This document shows positions 50,115 through 59,396 of a DNA stretch of 64,000 nucleotides, piece by piece. Made by a program: the position numbers and the translations under genes. The notes beneath the pieces are model-generated. The model saw nothing but the letters and a program-made list of their open reading frames with translations. It had not been told where the DNA came from and searched no databases. The number at the start of each line of letters is the position of its first letter. The first letter of the stretch is position 1. Location of the stretch: contig CAWFTJ010000004.1 of assembly GCA_963818685.1 (NCBI GenBank), forward strand, positions 620,001 through 684,000, in the 5' to 3' direction. The DNA comes from CAJCJE01 sp963818685 (GTDB lineage: Bacteria; Actinomycetota; Actinomycetes; Mycobacteriales; Pseudonocardiaceae).

Positions 50115-52376
50115 ATGCAGGCCTTCACACTGCCCGACTTCTACCTGCCCTATCCGGCCAGGCTCAATCCGAACCTCGAACGGGCGCGCGCACACAGTTC
50201 GGCATGGGCCAGGGACATGGGCATGCTGGACGCGCCGAAGCCCAGCGGCGGCGTGGTGTGGGATCAGGCCGCCCTTGACAAGATGGATTACGCGCTGATG
50301 TGCGCATACACCCATCCGGACTGCGACGGGCCCACCCTGGACCTGATCACCGACTGGTACGTGTGGGTGTTCTTCTTCGACGACCACTTCCTCGAACACT
50401 TCAAGTACTCGCGTGACTCGACTGGTGGCCGGGCCTATCTGGACCATCTCGAACTGTTCATGACGCGCGAAGGGGAAACTCCGCCGGAACCGACCAATCC
50501 GGCCGAGGCCGGGCTGAAGGACCTGTGGGAGCGGACCGTGCCGGCGATGTCGCCTGCCTGGCGCGAACGGTTCATCACCAGCTCACACAACCTGATGGTC
50601 GAGTCGATGTGGGAACTGAACAACATCGACATCGGCCGGATCGCCAACCCCATCGAGTACATGCAGATGCGCAGGCGGGTCGGGGGCGCGCCGTGGTCGG
50701 CGAACCTGGTCGAGTACGCGGCGCGGGCCGAGATCCCGGACGAGATCGCCGCGCTGCGGCCGATGGAGGTGCTCTCCGACACCTTCTCCGACGCCGTGCA
50801 CCTGCGCAACGACCTGTTCTCCTACCAGCGCGAGGTGCGCGAGGAGGGCGAGAACTCCAACGCGGTCCTGGTGTTCGAGAAGTTCTTCGACTGCCCGACC
50901 CAGGAAGCGGCCGAACTGGTCAACGATCTGCTCACCTCCCGATTGCAACAGTTCGAGCACACGGCGCTGGTCGACGTGCCCTCGGTGCTGCTGGAGCACG
51001 CGATCCCGCCCGACCAGCAGGTACGGGTGGGCCTGTACGTCAAGGGGTTGCAGGACTGGCAGGCCGGCGGCCACGAATGGCATGCGCGCTCGTCGCGGTA
51101 CATGAACGAGGGCGCGGTCGCGAGCCCGCCGAACCCGCTCGGCGGCCCGACCGAGTTCGCCAGCGCGGTCACCATGTTCTCGGCCGCGCCGAACCGGACG
51201 GGTACGCGCCGCAGGGCGGCGCAGTACTCGCACCAGCTGTACGAGCCGGTCGGGCATCTGCCCTTGCCGGACCTGTACATGCCCTACCCGGAGCGCGTCA
51301 GTCCGCACCTGGACACCGCGCGCGAGCACGGCGTTGAGTGGGCCCGTGGCATGGGCTTTTTCGACTCGGTGCCGGGCGTCGAAGCAGGTGGAATCTGGAG
51401 CGAGCCCTACTTCGTGGGCCTCGACCTCGCCTACTGCGCGGCCAGGATCAACCCGGACGGGACGCGGGAGGGCGTCAACCTGTCCACTGACTGGTTGAGC
51501 TGGGGCACCTACGCAGACGACTACATCCCCGTCGTCTTCGGTGCCACCCGCAACCTTGTCGGGGCCAAGCTCGTCAGCGATCGGCTGGCCGAGTTCATGC
51601 CGTTGGAGCGCGGCGCGACACCGCCGCCGACGAACCCGCTGGAAGCCGGTCTCGCCGACCTGTGGCAGCGCACGGTCGAGCCGATGCCGATGGCGGCCCG
51701 CGGCGAGTTCCGCACGGCGGTCAGCAGGATGATCGACAGCTGGCTGTGGGAGTTGGTCAACCAGGCCGAGAACCGGATCCCGGACCCCATCGACTATGTG
51801 GAGATGCGGCGCAGGACCTTCGGCTCGGACCTGACCATGGACCTGGCTCGGCTGGCCCACTTCGAGGTGGTGCCGGACGAGATCTACCAGAACCGGGTCA
51901 TGCACGAGCTGGTCACCGCGGCACACGACTATGCGTGTTTCACCAATGATCTGTTCTCCTACCAGAAGGAGATCGAGTTCGAGGGCGAACTGCACAACAT
52001 CGTCCTCGTCGTCCGGAAGTTCCTGAACGTCGATCAGTCGCGGGCGCTGGATGTCGTGATCAAGCTGATGACCGCGCGGATGGAACAGTTCGAGCACATC
52101 GTGGCCAACGACCTGCCCGCGATGTTCGTCGAGCTGGACCTGGACGACGACGTCCGGCAGGTGCTCACCCAGCACGCCGAGGGCCTCAAGGACTGGATGG
52201 CGGGCGTGCTGGCCTGGCATCGCAACACCAACCGGTATGCCGAGGACGAGCTGCTGGCCCGGTATCGGCCGGCTCCCGCTCCGATCACCAGAGCTGCCTT
52301 CTCCTTTCAACCGACCGGGCTTGGGACGTCAGCGCTTCGCCTGGCCAGTGCGCTCGCCAAAGCGGACCGGCCTTGA
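50115..52376 (+). CDS. geoA: Germacradienol/geosmin synthase
   Basis: A 753-aa two-domain terpene synthase, ATG at 50115. Domain 1 (residues ~1-340) has the Mg-binding DDHFLEHFKY and NDLFSYQREVREEGE and would cyclise farnesyl diphosphate to germacradienol. Domain 2 (from ~385) has DDYIPVVFGA and NDLFSYQKEIEFEGE and forms geosmin. Both halves begin with the LPDFYLPYPARLNP / LPDLYMPYPERVSP repeat. Such duplicated enzymes make geosmin in sporulating actinomycetes. It stands alone in the local layout. Confidence 0.96.
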   Translation: MQAFTLPDFYLPYPARLNPNLERARAHSSAWARDMGMLDAPKPSGGVVWDQAALDKMDYALMCAYTHPDCDGPTLDLITDWYVWVFFFDDHFLEHFKYSRDSTGGRAYLDHLELFMTREGETPPEPTNPAEAGLKDLWERTVPAMSPAWRERFITSSHNLMVESMWELNNIDIGRIANPIEYMQMRRRVGGAPWSANLVEYAARAEIPDEIAALRPMEVLSDTFSDAVHLRNDLFSYQREVREEGENSNAVLVFEKFFDCPTQEAAELVNDLLTSRLQQFEHTALVDVPSVLLEHAIPPDQQVRVGLYVKGLQDWQAGGHEWHARSSRYMNEGAVASPPNPLGGPTEFASAVTMFSAAPNRTGTRRRAAQYSHQLYEPVGHLPLPDLYMPYPERVSPHLDTAREHGVEWARGMGFFDSVPGVEAGGIWSEPYFVGLDLAYCAARINPDGTREGVNLSTDWLSWGTYADDYIPVVFGATRNLVGAKLVSDRLAEFMPLERGATPPPTNPLEAGLADLWQRTVEPMPMAARGEFRTAVSRMIDSWLWELVNQAENRIPDPIDYVEMRRRTFGSDLTMDLARLAHFEVVPDEIYQNRVMHELVTAAHDYACFTNDLFSYQKEIEFEGELHNIVLVVRKFLNVDQSRALDVVIKLMTARMEQFEHIVANDLPAMFVELDLDDDVRQVLTQHAEGLKDWMAGVLAWHRNTNRYAEDELLARYRPAPAPITRAAFSFQPTGLGTSALRLASALAKADRP

Positions 52377-52433
52377 CACCTCTCGCGACGTGCACCTAGC
52401 GTTCGCCGGAGACAACCGAACACGCTGTTGATC

Positions 52434-52613
52434 TCGCGCGGGAGAGTCCACGGTCCGCCGTGGCGCCGAAGGAGCAAACCTCCCGGGAAACTCTCAGGCC
52501 CACCTACCGCGCGGGGGAGGCAACTCTGAAAAGAGGCGTCCGCGCGCCTCGCCCACGGTGCAAACCGTCGTGACCGACGGTGAAGCTCTCAGGCCAATGA
52601 CAGAGTGGGAGGC
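52434..52613 (+). ncRNA. Tandem glycine riboswitch
   Basis: Two glycine aptamers occur in series. The first (about 52434-52499) has GGGAGAGTCC ... AAGGAGCAAACCTCCCGGG and ends AAACTCTCAGGC; the second (about 52500-52613) ends GAAGCTCTCAGGCCAATGAC and AGAGTGGGAGGC. These are the conserved GGGAGAG / CTCTCAGGC and GGAGGCAAC-type blocks. It lies 46 bp upstream of the L-serine ammonia-lyase ATG and would switch the gene in response to glycine. Confidence 0.88.
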
Positions 52614-52659
52614 TTTTTGCAGTCGGCGCACCGCGGTGCCCGCTATCAAGGAGCCTGCC

Positions 52660-54033
52660 ATGACCATCAGCGTCTTCGATCTTTTCAAGATCGGCATCGG
52701 GCCGTCCAGTTCGCACACGGTCGGCCCGATGAAGGCGGCTCGACGCTTCGCGTTGGGCCTGCGGGAGCACGGGCTGCTGAGTCGCACTCGGACGGTGCGG
52801 GCCGAGTTGTTCGGCTCGCTCGGCGCGACCGGGCACGGGCACGGCAGCGACCGCGCTGTGCTGCTCGGACTGTCCGGGGCGGACCCGCGCACGGTGGACA
52901 CCGACACCGTGCAGGAGCGGGTCGCCGCGATCCGCCAGGACAACGCGATCGACCTGCTCGGCGAGCACCGGATCAGCTTCGATCCAGACTGCGACCTTGT
53001 GCTGCACCGTCGCCGTTCGCTGCCGGCGCACCCGAACGGGATGACGTTCACCGCGCTGGACGAGGCGGGCGAGGTGATGCGGGCGAAGACGTACTACTCG
53101 GTCGGCGGCGGGTTCGTCGTCGACGAGTCGGCGACCGGCGCGGACCGGATCAAGGTGGACGACACGCCGGTCGCGTATCCGTTCGCGACCGCCGTTGAGC
53201 TGCTGGCCCGGTGTGAAGAGGCCGAGCTACCGATCAGCGGGGTGATGCTGGCCAACGAGCTGTCCTGGCGGTCGCAGGAGCAGGTCAGGGCCGAGTTGGC
53301 CGAGATCTGGCAGGCGATGCAGGACTGCGTGCAACGGGGCTGCACGAACGACGGTGTGCTGCCTGGCGGGTTGAAGGTGCGGCGGCGGGCCGCCGAACTG
53401 CATCGCACGCTGACCACCGAGCACTACGCGACCGACCCGCTGCGCGTGCTGGACTGGGTGAGCCTGTTCGCGTTGGCGGTGAACGAGGAGAACGCCTCCG
53501 GTGGCCGGGTGGTGACCGCGCCGACGAACGGGGCGGCCGGGATCGTGCCGGCCGTGCTGCACTACTACACGCGGTTCGTGCCGGGCGCCGACGCGGACGG
53601 AGTGGCGCGGTTCCTGCTCACCGCTGGCGCGATCGGCGTGCTGTTCAAGGAGAACGCGTCCATCTCGGGAGCCGAGGTTGGCTGTCAGGGTGAGGTCGGC
53701 TCGGCGTGCTCGATGGCGGCGGGCGGGCTGTGTGAGGTGCTGGGCGGGAGCCCTCGGCAGGTGGAGAACGCCGCCGAGATCGCCATGGAACACAACCTTG
53801 GCCTTACCTGCGACCCGGTTGGCGGCCTCGTGCAGATTCCGTGCATCGAACGCAACGCGCTCGCGTCCATCAAGGCGATCAGCGCGGCTCGGATGGCCCT
53901 GCGCGGCGACGGCACGCATTTCGTGTCGTTGGACAAGGTCATCAAGACGATGCGCGAGACCGGCGCCGACATGAAGGTCAAGTACAAGGAGACGGCGCGC
54001 GGCGGGCTCGCGGTGAACGTGATCGAGTGCTGA
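52660..54033 (+). CDS. sdaA: L-serine ammonia-lyase
   Basis: ATG at 52660 with AAGGAG at 52648-52653; 457 aa. The beta domain has GPSSSHTVGPMKAARRFALG and GSLGATGHGHGSDRAVLLGL. The Fe-S catalytic alpha domain has VVTAPTNGAAGIVPAVLHYY, EVGCQGEVGSACSMAAGG and NLGLTCDPVGGLVQIPCIER, with the cluster-ligand cysteines. It deaminates L-serine to pyruvate and ammonia. The glycine riboswitch upstream makes sense because glycine and serine are interconverted, so excess glycine can be drained through serine. Confidence 0.95.
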   Translation: MTISVFDLFKIGIGPSSSHTVGPMKAARRFALGLREHGLLSRTRTVRAELFGSLGATGHGHGSDRAVLLGLSGADPRTVDTDTVQERVAAIRQDNAIDLLGEHRISFDPDCDLVLHRRRSLPAHPNGMTFTALDEAGEVMRAKTYYSVGGGFVVDESATGADRIKVDDTPVAYPFATAVELLARCEEAELPISGVMLANELSWRSQEQVRAELAEIWQAMQDCVQRGCTNDGVLPGGLKVRRRAAELHRTLTTEHYATDPLRVLDWVSLFALAVNEENASGGRVVTAPTNGAAGIVPAVLHYYTRFVPGADADGVARFLLTAGAIGVLFKENASISGAEVGCQGEVGSACSMAAGGLCEVLGGSPRQVENAAEIAMEHNLGLTCDPVGGLVQIPCIERNALASIKAISAARMALRGDGTHFVSLDKVIKTMRETGADMKVKYKETARGGLAVNVIEC

Positions 54034-54038
54034 GCTGA

Positions 54039-54067
54039 GCCGGCGCCCCCGTATGCGGGGCGCCGGC
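54039..54067. terminator. GC-rich stem-loop between sdaA and etfD
   Basis: GCCGGCGCCCC (54039-54049) pairs with GGGGCGCCGGC (54057-54067) over a short loop, 5 bp past the sdaA stop and 7 bp before the converging etfD stop. A bidirectional terminator is likely; no T-run. Confidence 0.75.
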
Positions 54068-54074
54068 CCGAAGG

Positions 54075-56261
54075 TCATTCGCCGCGCTTGACGGCGGTGA
54101 GCAGCAGCTGGGCGACGTCGACGACCTCAAGGCTCTCGGGCGCCGCGCCGCTGTTCTGGCGATCGGTCACGCCGTCGGTCATCATCACCCGGCAGAACGG
54201 GCAGCCAGTGGCGATCTTGTTCGGCGCGGTGCCGAGCGCCTCGTCGACCCGCTCAAGGTTGATCTGCTTGCCGATCCGCTCCTCCATCCACATGCGTGCG
54301 CCACCGGCGCCGCAGCAGAACGAGCGATCAGCGTGCCTCGGCATCTCACGCAGGTTCGCGCCGGACGCACCGACCAGCTCACGAGGGGCCTCGTAGACCT
54401 TGTTGTGCCGGCCCAGGTAGCACGGGTCGTGGTAGGTGACGTCCTCGGCCACCGGCGCGACCGGGACCAGCCTGCGCTCGCGCACGAGCCGGTTGAGCAG
54501 CTGGGTGTGGTGCACGACCTCGTAGTCGCCGCCGACCTGCGGGTACTCGTTGCCGATGGTGTTGAAGCAGTGCGGGCAGGTGACCACGATCTTGCGCCGG
54601 AGCGGTTCGCGGCCCTCGAAAAGGGTGTTGAGGATCTCGACGTTCTGCTGCGCGAGCATCTGGAACAGGAACTCGTTGCCGGCGCGGCGGGCCGGGTCGC
54701 CGGTGCAGGTCTCCTCCGAGCCGAGCACCACGTACTTGACGTCGGCCATGTGCAGCAGTTCGGCGACGGCCTGGGTGGTCTTGCGCGCGCGGTCCTCGAA
54801 CGCGCCCGCGCAGCCGACCCAGAACAGGTACTCGACGTCGTCGGCGAGTTCGCCGTCGAAGACGGGCACCTCGAAGTCCAGGCCCTCTGTCCACTGGAGA
54901 CGGTCCCGTGCGTTCTGGCCCCAGGGGTTGCCCTTGTTCTCCAGGTTCTTGAACATGCCGCCGAGCTCGGTCGGGAAGTTCGACTCGATCAGCACCTGGT
55001 AGCGGCGCATGTCGACGATGTGGTCGACGTGCTCGATGTCGACGGGGCACTGCTCGACGCAGGCGCCGCAGCTGGTGCAGGACCAGAGCACGTCAGGGTC
55101 GATGACGCCGCCCTCTTCGAGGGTGCCGACCAGCGGGCGGAGGGCCTGCTCGGGACCGGAGCCGGTGACCCGGCCGAAGCCGGACTCGGGCACGCCGTGA
55201 CCGTTGTGCTCCGGACCGCCCTTGGGCACGACCGCGCCCTCGTCTGGCTGGTCCTTGCCGCCGATCAGGTAGGGAGCCTTGGCGAACAGGTGGTCGCGCA
55301 GGTCCATGATGACCAGCTTGGGCGAGAGCGGCTTGCCGGTGTTCCAGGCAGGGCACTGGCTCTGGCAGCGACCGCACTCGGTGCAGGTCGCGAAGTCGAG
55401 CATGCCCTTCCAGGTGAAGTCCTCGATCTTGCCGCGACCGAAGATGTCGTCCTCACCGGGATCCTCGAAGTCGATCGGCTTGCCGCCGGACTCCATCGGC
55501 AGCAGTGGGCCGAGGCCGTCGGGCAGGCGCTTGGCGCCGACGTTGAGCGGGGCAAGGCCGATGTGCAGGTGCTTGGAGTGCACCACGATGACCAGGAACG
55601 CCACGATCACCGCGATGTTCACCAGGATGAACACGGTCTCGATGACCCCGTTGACGGTCGGGCCGAAGCCGGCGAACGCGTGGCCGAGCAGCCAGGACGC
55701 GAACGGCCAGCCGCTGCGGCCGTACGGGAAGTGGCCGGTGGCGTACTGGGCGCCACGGTAGATCAGCAGGGTGATCATGACGCCGGCGATCATGTAGAGC
55801 ACCAGCCAGGCCGCGCCGGTGTGCGAGCCGTAGAACCGCGACTTGCGCTCCCGCCGCGCAGGCGCCTGCCGGACCCGCATGATGCCGAACGCGACCAGCG
55901 CGACGAGCACCGCGACGGTGAAGAAGTCCTCAAGAAATCCGAGCCACCTGGCATGCCCGAACCACCAGAACGCGAAGTCGCGGTCGAACAGGTCGCCCCA
56001 CGTTTCGATGATGGTGAAGGTCAGGATCAGGAAGCCCCACATGGTGAAGAAGTGGGCGACGCCCGGTACCGACCATTTGAGCAGTTTGCGCTGGCCGGCG
56101 ACCTCGACGATCTCGGTGTTCAGCCGACGGCCGAGCTCCTTGATCCGACCGCTGACCGGTTGGCCGGAGCGGATCAGCCGGTAGAGCCACAGCACGCGCC
56201 TGCCGGCAATGGCAAGGCCGATCGCGGTGATCACCAGGCCGATGACGAGTCGCAGAATCAC
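54075..56261 (-). CDS. etfD: EtfD-like membrane Fe-S oxidoreductase
   Basis: A 728-aa protein. The N-terminus has five or so membrane helices (LVIGLVITAIGLAIAG; DFFTVAVLVALVAFGIM; FILVNIAVIVAFLVIVV). Two [4Fe-4S] motifs follow (CTECGRCQSQCP; CTSCGACVEQCPV) and two CCG domains (CPHCFNTIGNEYPQ; RSFCCGAGGARMWMEE). This is the layout of mycobacterial Rv0338c (EtfD), which takes electrons from EtfAB-linked acyl-CoA dehydrogenases to menaquinone. It fits the beta-oxidation genes 10 kb away. It converges on sdaA. Confidence 0.87.
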   Translation of the reverse strand: MILRLVIGLVITAIGLAIAGRRVLWLYRLIRSGQPVSGRIKELGRRLNTEIVEVAGQRKLLKWSVPGVAHFFTMWGFLILTFTIIETWGDLFDRDFAFWWFGHARWLGFLEDFFTVAVLVALVAFGIMRVRQAPARRERKSRFYGSHTGAAWLVLYMIAGVMITLLIYRGAQYATGHFPYGRSGWPFASWLLGHAFAGFGPTVNGVIETVFILVNIAVIVAFLVIVVHSKHLHIGLAPLNVGAKRLPDGLGPLLPMESGGKPIDFEDPGEDDIFGRGKIEDFTWKGMLDFATCTECGRCQSQCPAWNTGKPLSPKLVIMDLRDHLFAKAPYLIGGKDQPDEGAVVPKGGPEHNGHGVPESGFGRVTGSGPEQALRPLVGTLEEGGVIDPDVLWSCTSCGACVEQCPVDIEHVDHIVDMRRYQVLIESNFPTELGGMFKNLENKGNPWGQNARDRLQWTEGLDFEVPVFDGELADDVEYLFWVGCAGAFEDRARKTTQAVAELLHMADVKYVVLGSEETCTGDPARRAGNEFLFQMLAQQNVEILNTLFEGREPLRRKIVVTCPHCFNTIGNEYPQVGGDYEVVHHTQLLNRLVRERRLVPVAPVAEDVTYHDPCYLGRHNKVYEAPRELVGASGANLREMPRHADRSFCCGAGGARMWMEERIGKQINLERVDEALGTAPNKIATGCPFCRVMMTDGVTDRQNSGAAPESLEVVDVAQLLLTAVKRGE

Positions 56262-56712
56262 GAGTTCTCCCGGTTTGGGGGACTACGTTGTCGAATTCCG
56301 GGAAGCGTACGCCACGTTACCGGCCAGTAACCACCCTGACCGGGCCAGAACGTGGCCAGGATCGCACGACCGTGGGTAACCGGCACCCGGTGAACATCGC
56401 TTACTTGCGCGACGGGCCGAACCCGACGAATGTTGGCGACCTCGGTGTCGCACGCGTCTCGCTGTACACCGGTTACGGACCGTGCCGTGGGGATCGGGCA
56501 CGGTCCGTAATCATGTCGCCACCATATCGTGATGGTTTATCGAACCAGACGAAAGTCGCTGGACAGATCGAGGAACCGGCGATCGAATGCCGTCGTCTCA
56601 CCCCCACAGTGCGAGTACGGCGCGCTACCCTGTTCGCGGCGCACCAGCCACGATGGGGAGTGGCCAGGCCCGACGAAGGTGCGCGGACCGGCAAAGACGG
56701 AGGGAACCGGCG
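56262..56712. other. 451-bp intergenic region with strong hairpin
   Basis: TTACGGACCGTGCC (56473-56486) pairs perfectly with GGCACGGTCCGTAA (56497-56510) over a 10-nt loop. No gene is convincing in this stretch, and no T-run follows the hairpin. It lies between the divergent etfD and ESX genes and must contain both promoters. Confidence 0.5.
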
Positions 56713-57153
56713 ATGGCGATTTCGAACAACGACGCCCTTTTCGCTGCGGGTGGCTTGGCTGGCATTGTCGAGGTGGTCGAGGAACTGATCACCGAATCCA
56801 ACAACGGCCTACAGGTGCGGCAGCCCTCCGCCGGTGGCGGCGGTGGCTACCGATTCACCCCGTCCGAGCTGGAATCCGTGCTCAGGCAGTGGCAGCAGCT
56901 GCACGCCAGCCTGCTGCAGGCGAAGTCGTCCGTGCACACCATGACCGAGGTGCAGGCGCCCGCGAGTGACACCGCGAGCCAGAACGCGACCAGCGCGGCC
57001 AGCCAGTCCGGCCAGGCGTACCAGGACCACCTTGCCGCCATGCTCGACTACTCCGAGCGCTACATCACCGCGCTACAGACCGCGCTCGCCAACTACCACA
57101 ACGCGGAAGAGGGCGGCTCGCAGTCGATGCGCAGCGTCAACACCGGCTTCTGA
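56713..57153 (+). CDS. ESX-type small secreted helical protein
   Basis: ATG at 56713; 146 aa. It is mostly helical, with a Gly-rich linker (SAGGGGGYRF), a central VLRQWQQLHASLLQAKSSVH, a Ser/Ala-rich turn and an amphipathic LDYSERYITALQTALANYHN. It has the layout of PE/WXG100-like partners encoded before PPE proteins in Pseudonocardiaceae ESX loci, and its stop is 17 bp before the PPE-like gene. It has no signal peptide, as expected for type VII export. No W-x-G motif is seen, so the exact class is uncertain. Confidence 0.65.
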   Translation: MAISNNDALFAAGGLAGIVEVVEELITESNNGLQVRQPSAGGGGGYRFTPSELESVLRQWQQLHASLLQAKSSVHTMTEVQAPASDTASQNATSAASQSGQAYQDHLAAMLDYSERYITALQTALANYHNAEEGGSQSMRSVNTGF

Positions 57154-57170
57154 TCTGAAGGGGGATCTTG

Positions 57171-58454
57171 ATGGGCGGCTACTCGGCCACGCAGATTTAC
57201 CAGATGTTCCATTCCGGTCCCGGCACGACCGGTATGTATCACGCGACCGATGGCGCGGCCACCCAGATGAGCACCCAGGATGACCTGAACAACCAGATCA
57301 TCCAGCTGAACAGCAAGATGGCCGGGGCGTGGGACGGTGAAGCGTCGGAACAGGCGATGTCCGGCGCCGTCCCGCTGGCCAACGCTGCCCAGGACGCGAC
57401 AAACGCGCTCGCCGTGCACCAGAACGTGCTGAGCAGCCAGGCGGAGGCGTTCACCACCGCGCGCAACAGCGTGACGAACGTGCCCTCGCAGATGCCGAAC
57501 AACACCATGAACGACGTGCTGGCCGTGTTCGGCGACACCGGCCCGCTCGACGACCAGATCAGCCAGTACAACGCCTCGTCGCAGCACAACGTCGCCGTGT
57601 ACCAGACCTACGCGCAGACCAGCAGCATCACCGCGGACAGCATGCCGCAGAGCTACGGGCAGATCCCGTTGAGCAACGCGTCGATCACGGTGGTGCCGCC
57701 GAGTTCGACCTCGGGCGGCGGGGGCTACGCCGGGATGAGCACGGTCGGGGTCAACGCTGGCGGTACCGAGGCCGAGCGTCAGGCGGCGCTGGCCAAGCTG
57801 CGCAACCCACCAGGTGCGAACGGCACCCTCGGCGGCAGCCAGGAGGACTCGGTCAGCGGCACCCCGAACGGCACGATCGACGTGCCGCCGGGCGGCGGCG
57901 GCAACTGGCGCCTGCCGGGTGTTCCGAACGAGCCGAACCTGAACACCAACCCGGACGGCTGGGTGCCATCGCCGACTCCCACGATCGGTGACGAGTTCCC
58001 GGCCGGCCCGGTGCCGGTCGGCGGCTCGAACAACGACAAGGAGAACGAAGAGAAGCTCTCGAACCCGTTCAACACGAACTTCTCCGGCGATCTCAACCCG
58101 CCCAGCGGCCCCGGCGGCTTCGGCCCCGGCGGCAGTACCGGTGGGGCGCAGAACGCGATGAACAGCCTGCGCGGCGGCACGGGTCTCGGCTCCGGGCCCT
58201 CTGGCGTGACCAACAGTTCGCGCAGCGGCATCGGTATGGCCTCGCAGGCCACCGAGGAGTCCATGCTCGGCGGTGGCGGCGGGCTCGGCCCGGCTGGCGT
58301 GCCCGGTGAAGAGGGCGGCATGGGTGGCATGGGGGCCGGCGGCCGGCGCGAGGAGGACAAGGAACACAAGGCAGCGCAGTACCTACAGGAGGCCGATCCG
58401 GACGCGTTGTTCGGCACGGACGAGATGACCGCACCGCCGGTCATCGGAGAATGA
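57171..58454 (+). CDS. PPE-like ESX substrate with Gly/Pro-rich tail
   Basis: ATG at 57171 behind AAGGGGG (57158-57164); 427 aa. The N-terminal ~170 residues are helical, with NSKMAGAWDGEASEQAMSGA (W-x-G-like turn) and NVLSSQAEAFTTARNSVTNV, consistent with a PPE-type partner. The rest is low-complexity Gly/Pro/Asn (GGSTGGAQNAMNSLRGG), probably extended at the cell surface. It is co-transcribed with the preceding small protein and overlaps espG by 4 bp. It is presumably exported by an ESX machine encoded elsewhere. Confidence 0.75.
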   Translation: MGGYSATQIYQMFHSGPGTTGMYHATDGAATQMSTQDDLNNQIIQLNSKMAGAWDGEASEQAMSGAVPLANAAQDATNALAVHQNVLSSQAEAFTTARNSVTNVPSQMPNNTMNDVLAVFGDTGPLDDQISQYNASSQHNVAVYQTYAQTSSITADSMPQSYGQIPLSNASITVVPPSSTSGGGGYAGMSTVGVNAGGTEAERQAALAKLRNPPGANGTLGGSQEDSVSGTPNGTIDVPPGGGGNWRLPGVPNEPNLNTNPDGWVPSPTPTIGDEFPAGPVPVGGSNNDKENEEKLSNPFNTNFSGDLNPPSGPGGFGPGGSTGGAQNAMNSLRGGTGLGSGPSGVTNSSRSGIGMASQATEESMLGGGGGLGPAGVPGEEGGMGGMGAGGRREEDKEHKAAQYLQEADPDALFGTDEMTAPPVIGE

Positions 58455-59288
58455 CGGGTACGCAACGAGTGCTGTACAACCCGGTCACCTTGGCCCTTGA
58501 CACGATTACCACGGTGTGGCGCAGGGAGAATCTCGGCGAACCGCACAACGTCCTCGCCGACACGGTGTACTGGCTCGACGAGGAGGGCGAGCGGCAGGCG
58601 CTGCAGCGGGCCGGTGACGACATGGCCATGCACGGCGTGCTGATGGGCCGCGACCTGTCCCCCGACTTCCGCGAGACCCTGGAGATCCTGGCGCGGCCGA
58701 GCGTTGAGTACTTCGGCTGGATCGGGCTGCGATCGACCGAGGAGCGCGCCGAGAGCAACACCGCGGTGCTGGCCGCGTCGGTCGGCCAGGACGGCGTGCT
58801 CGCGGTGCGCGACGGCGACCAGGTCACCATCGGACCGTGCAGCGCGGACGGTCTTGCCGAGGCCCTTGTGGACAGGATGCCGAACGTGCCGGCCGGGCGC
58901 GGACGTTCGGTGAACCTGCCGGAGCGCGAGATGCGCCAGTTGCGCGCGCGTCGCGGGGTCGGTGCGCCGGGCGAGGTGCCGCAACTGCCGGCCGAGGCGT
59001 TCAACGTCTTCCCGCGCCAGTCCATGGCCGAGGACGCGCGGGATCTGTTCACCGTGCTGGAGCTGCCGCGCAGCGGCGGTGGCGAGCTGTACGCGGCGGC
59101 GCGGGCGCGCAGCGGCGAGCGGCGGCGGTGCGCCGCATCCGTTGGTGTACATGGACACCGAGCAGGGCCGGTGGATCACGCAACTCTCCGGTGAGGCGCC
59201 GGGCGAGCGGTGGATGATCGCCGCACCCGCCAGCCGGTCGCTGTTGATCAGCAAGTTGCACGAGATGCGCTCGCGCATCGACGACTGA
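58451..59288 (+). pseudogene. espG: ESX secretion-associated protein EspG, frameshifted near the C-terminus
   Basis: Starts at ATG 58451 overlapping the PPE gene stop. EspG-like features: LALDTITTVWRRENLGEPHN, YFGWIGLRSTEERAESNTAV, VLAASVGQDGVLAVRDGDQV. EspG is the cytosolic chaperone that binds PE-PPE pairs. At about 59120 an apparent extra base in GGC(G)AGCGGC shifts the frame; with it removed the C-terminal VYMDTEQGRWITQLSGEA ... LISKLHEMRSRIDD is recovered up to 59288. So the gene is about 278 aa if the indel is not real. Confidence 0.78.
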
Positions 59289-59396
59289 ATTGCTCAAGAT
59301 CGGTCATGGCGGACTTGCGCCTCGCGAATCGGCCGGACAACGACTTAACTAGTCGGTAACCGCGAGCGGGGGCCAACGAAGGAGTCGGAGATCGCC

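Noticed and set aside
50583..52310. Long minus-strand frame opposite geosmin synthase
   Set aside because: Antisense shadow of a recognised gene; no start site or domain.
54333..56330. 665-codon plus-strand frame opposite etfD
   Set aside because: Antisense of a well-defined Fe-S protein; no domain of its own.
56288..56788. 166-codon plus-strand frame before the ESX gene
   Set aside because: No ribosome site or domain, and it runs out of frame across the start of the ESX-type gene.
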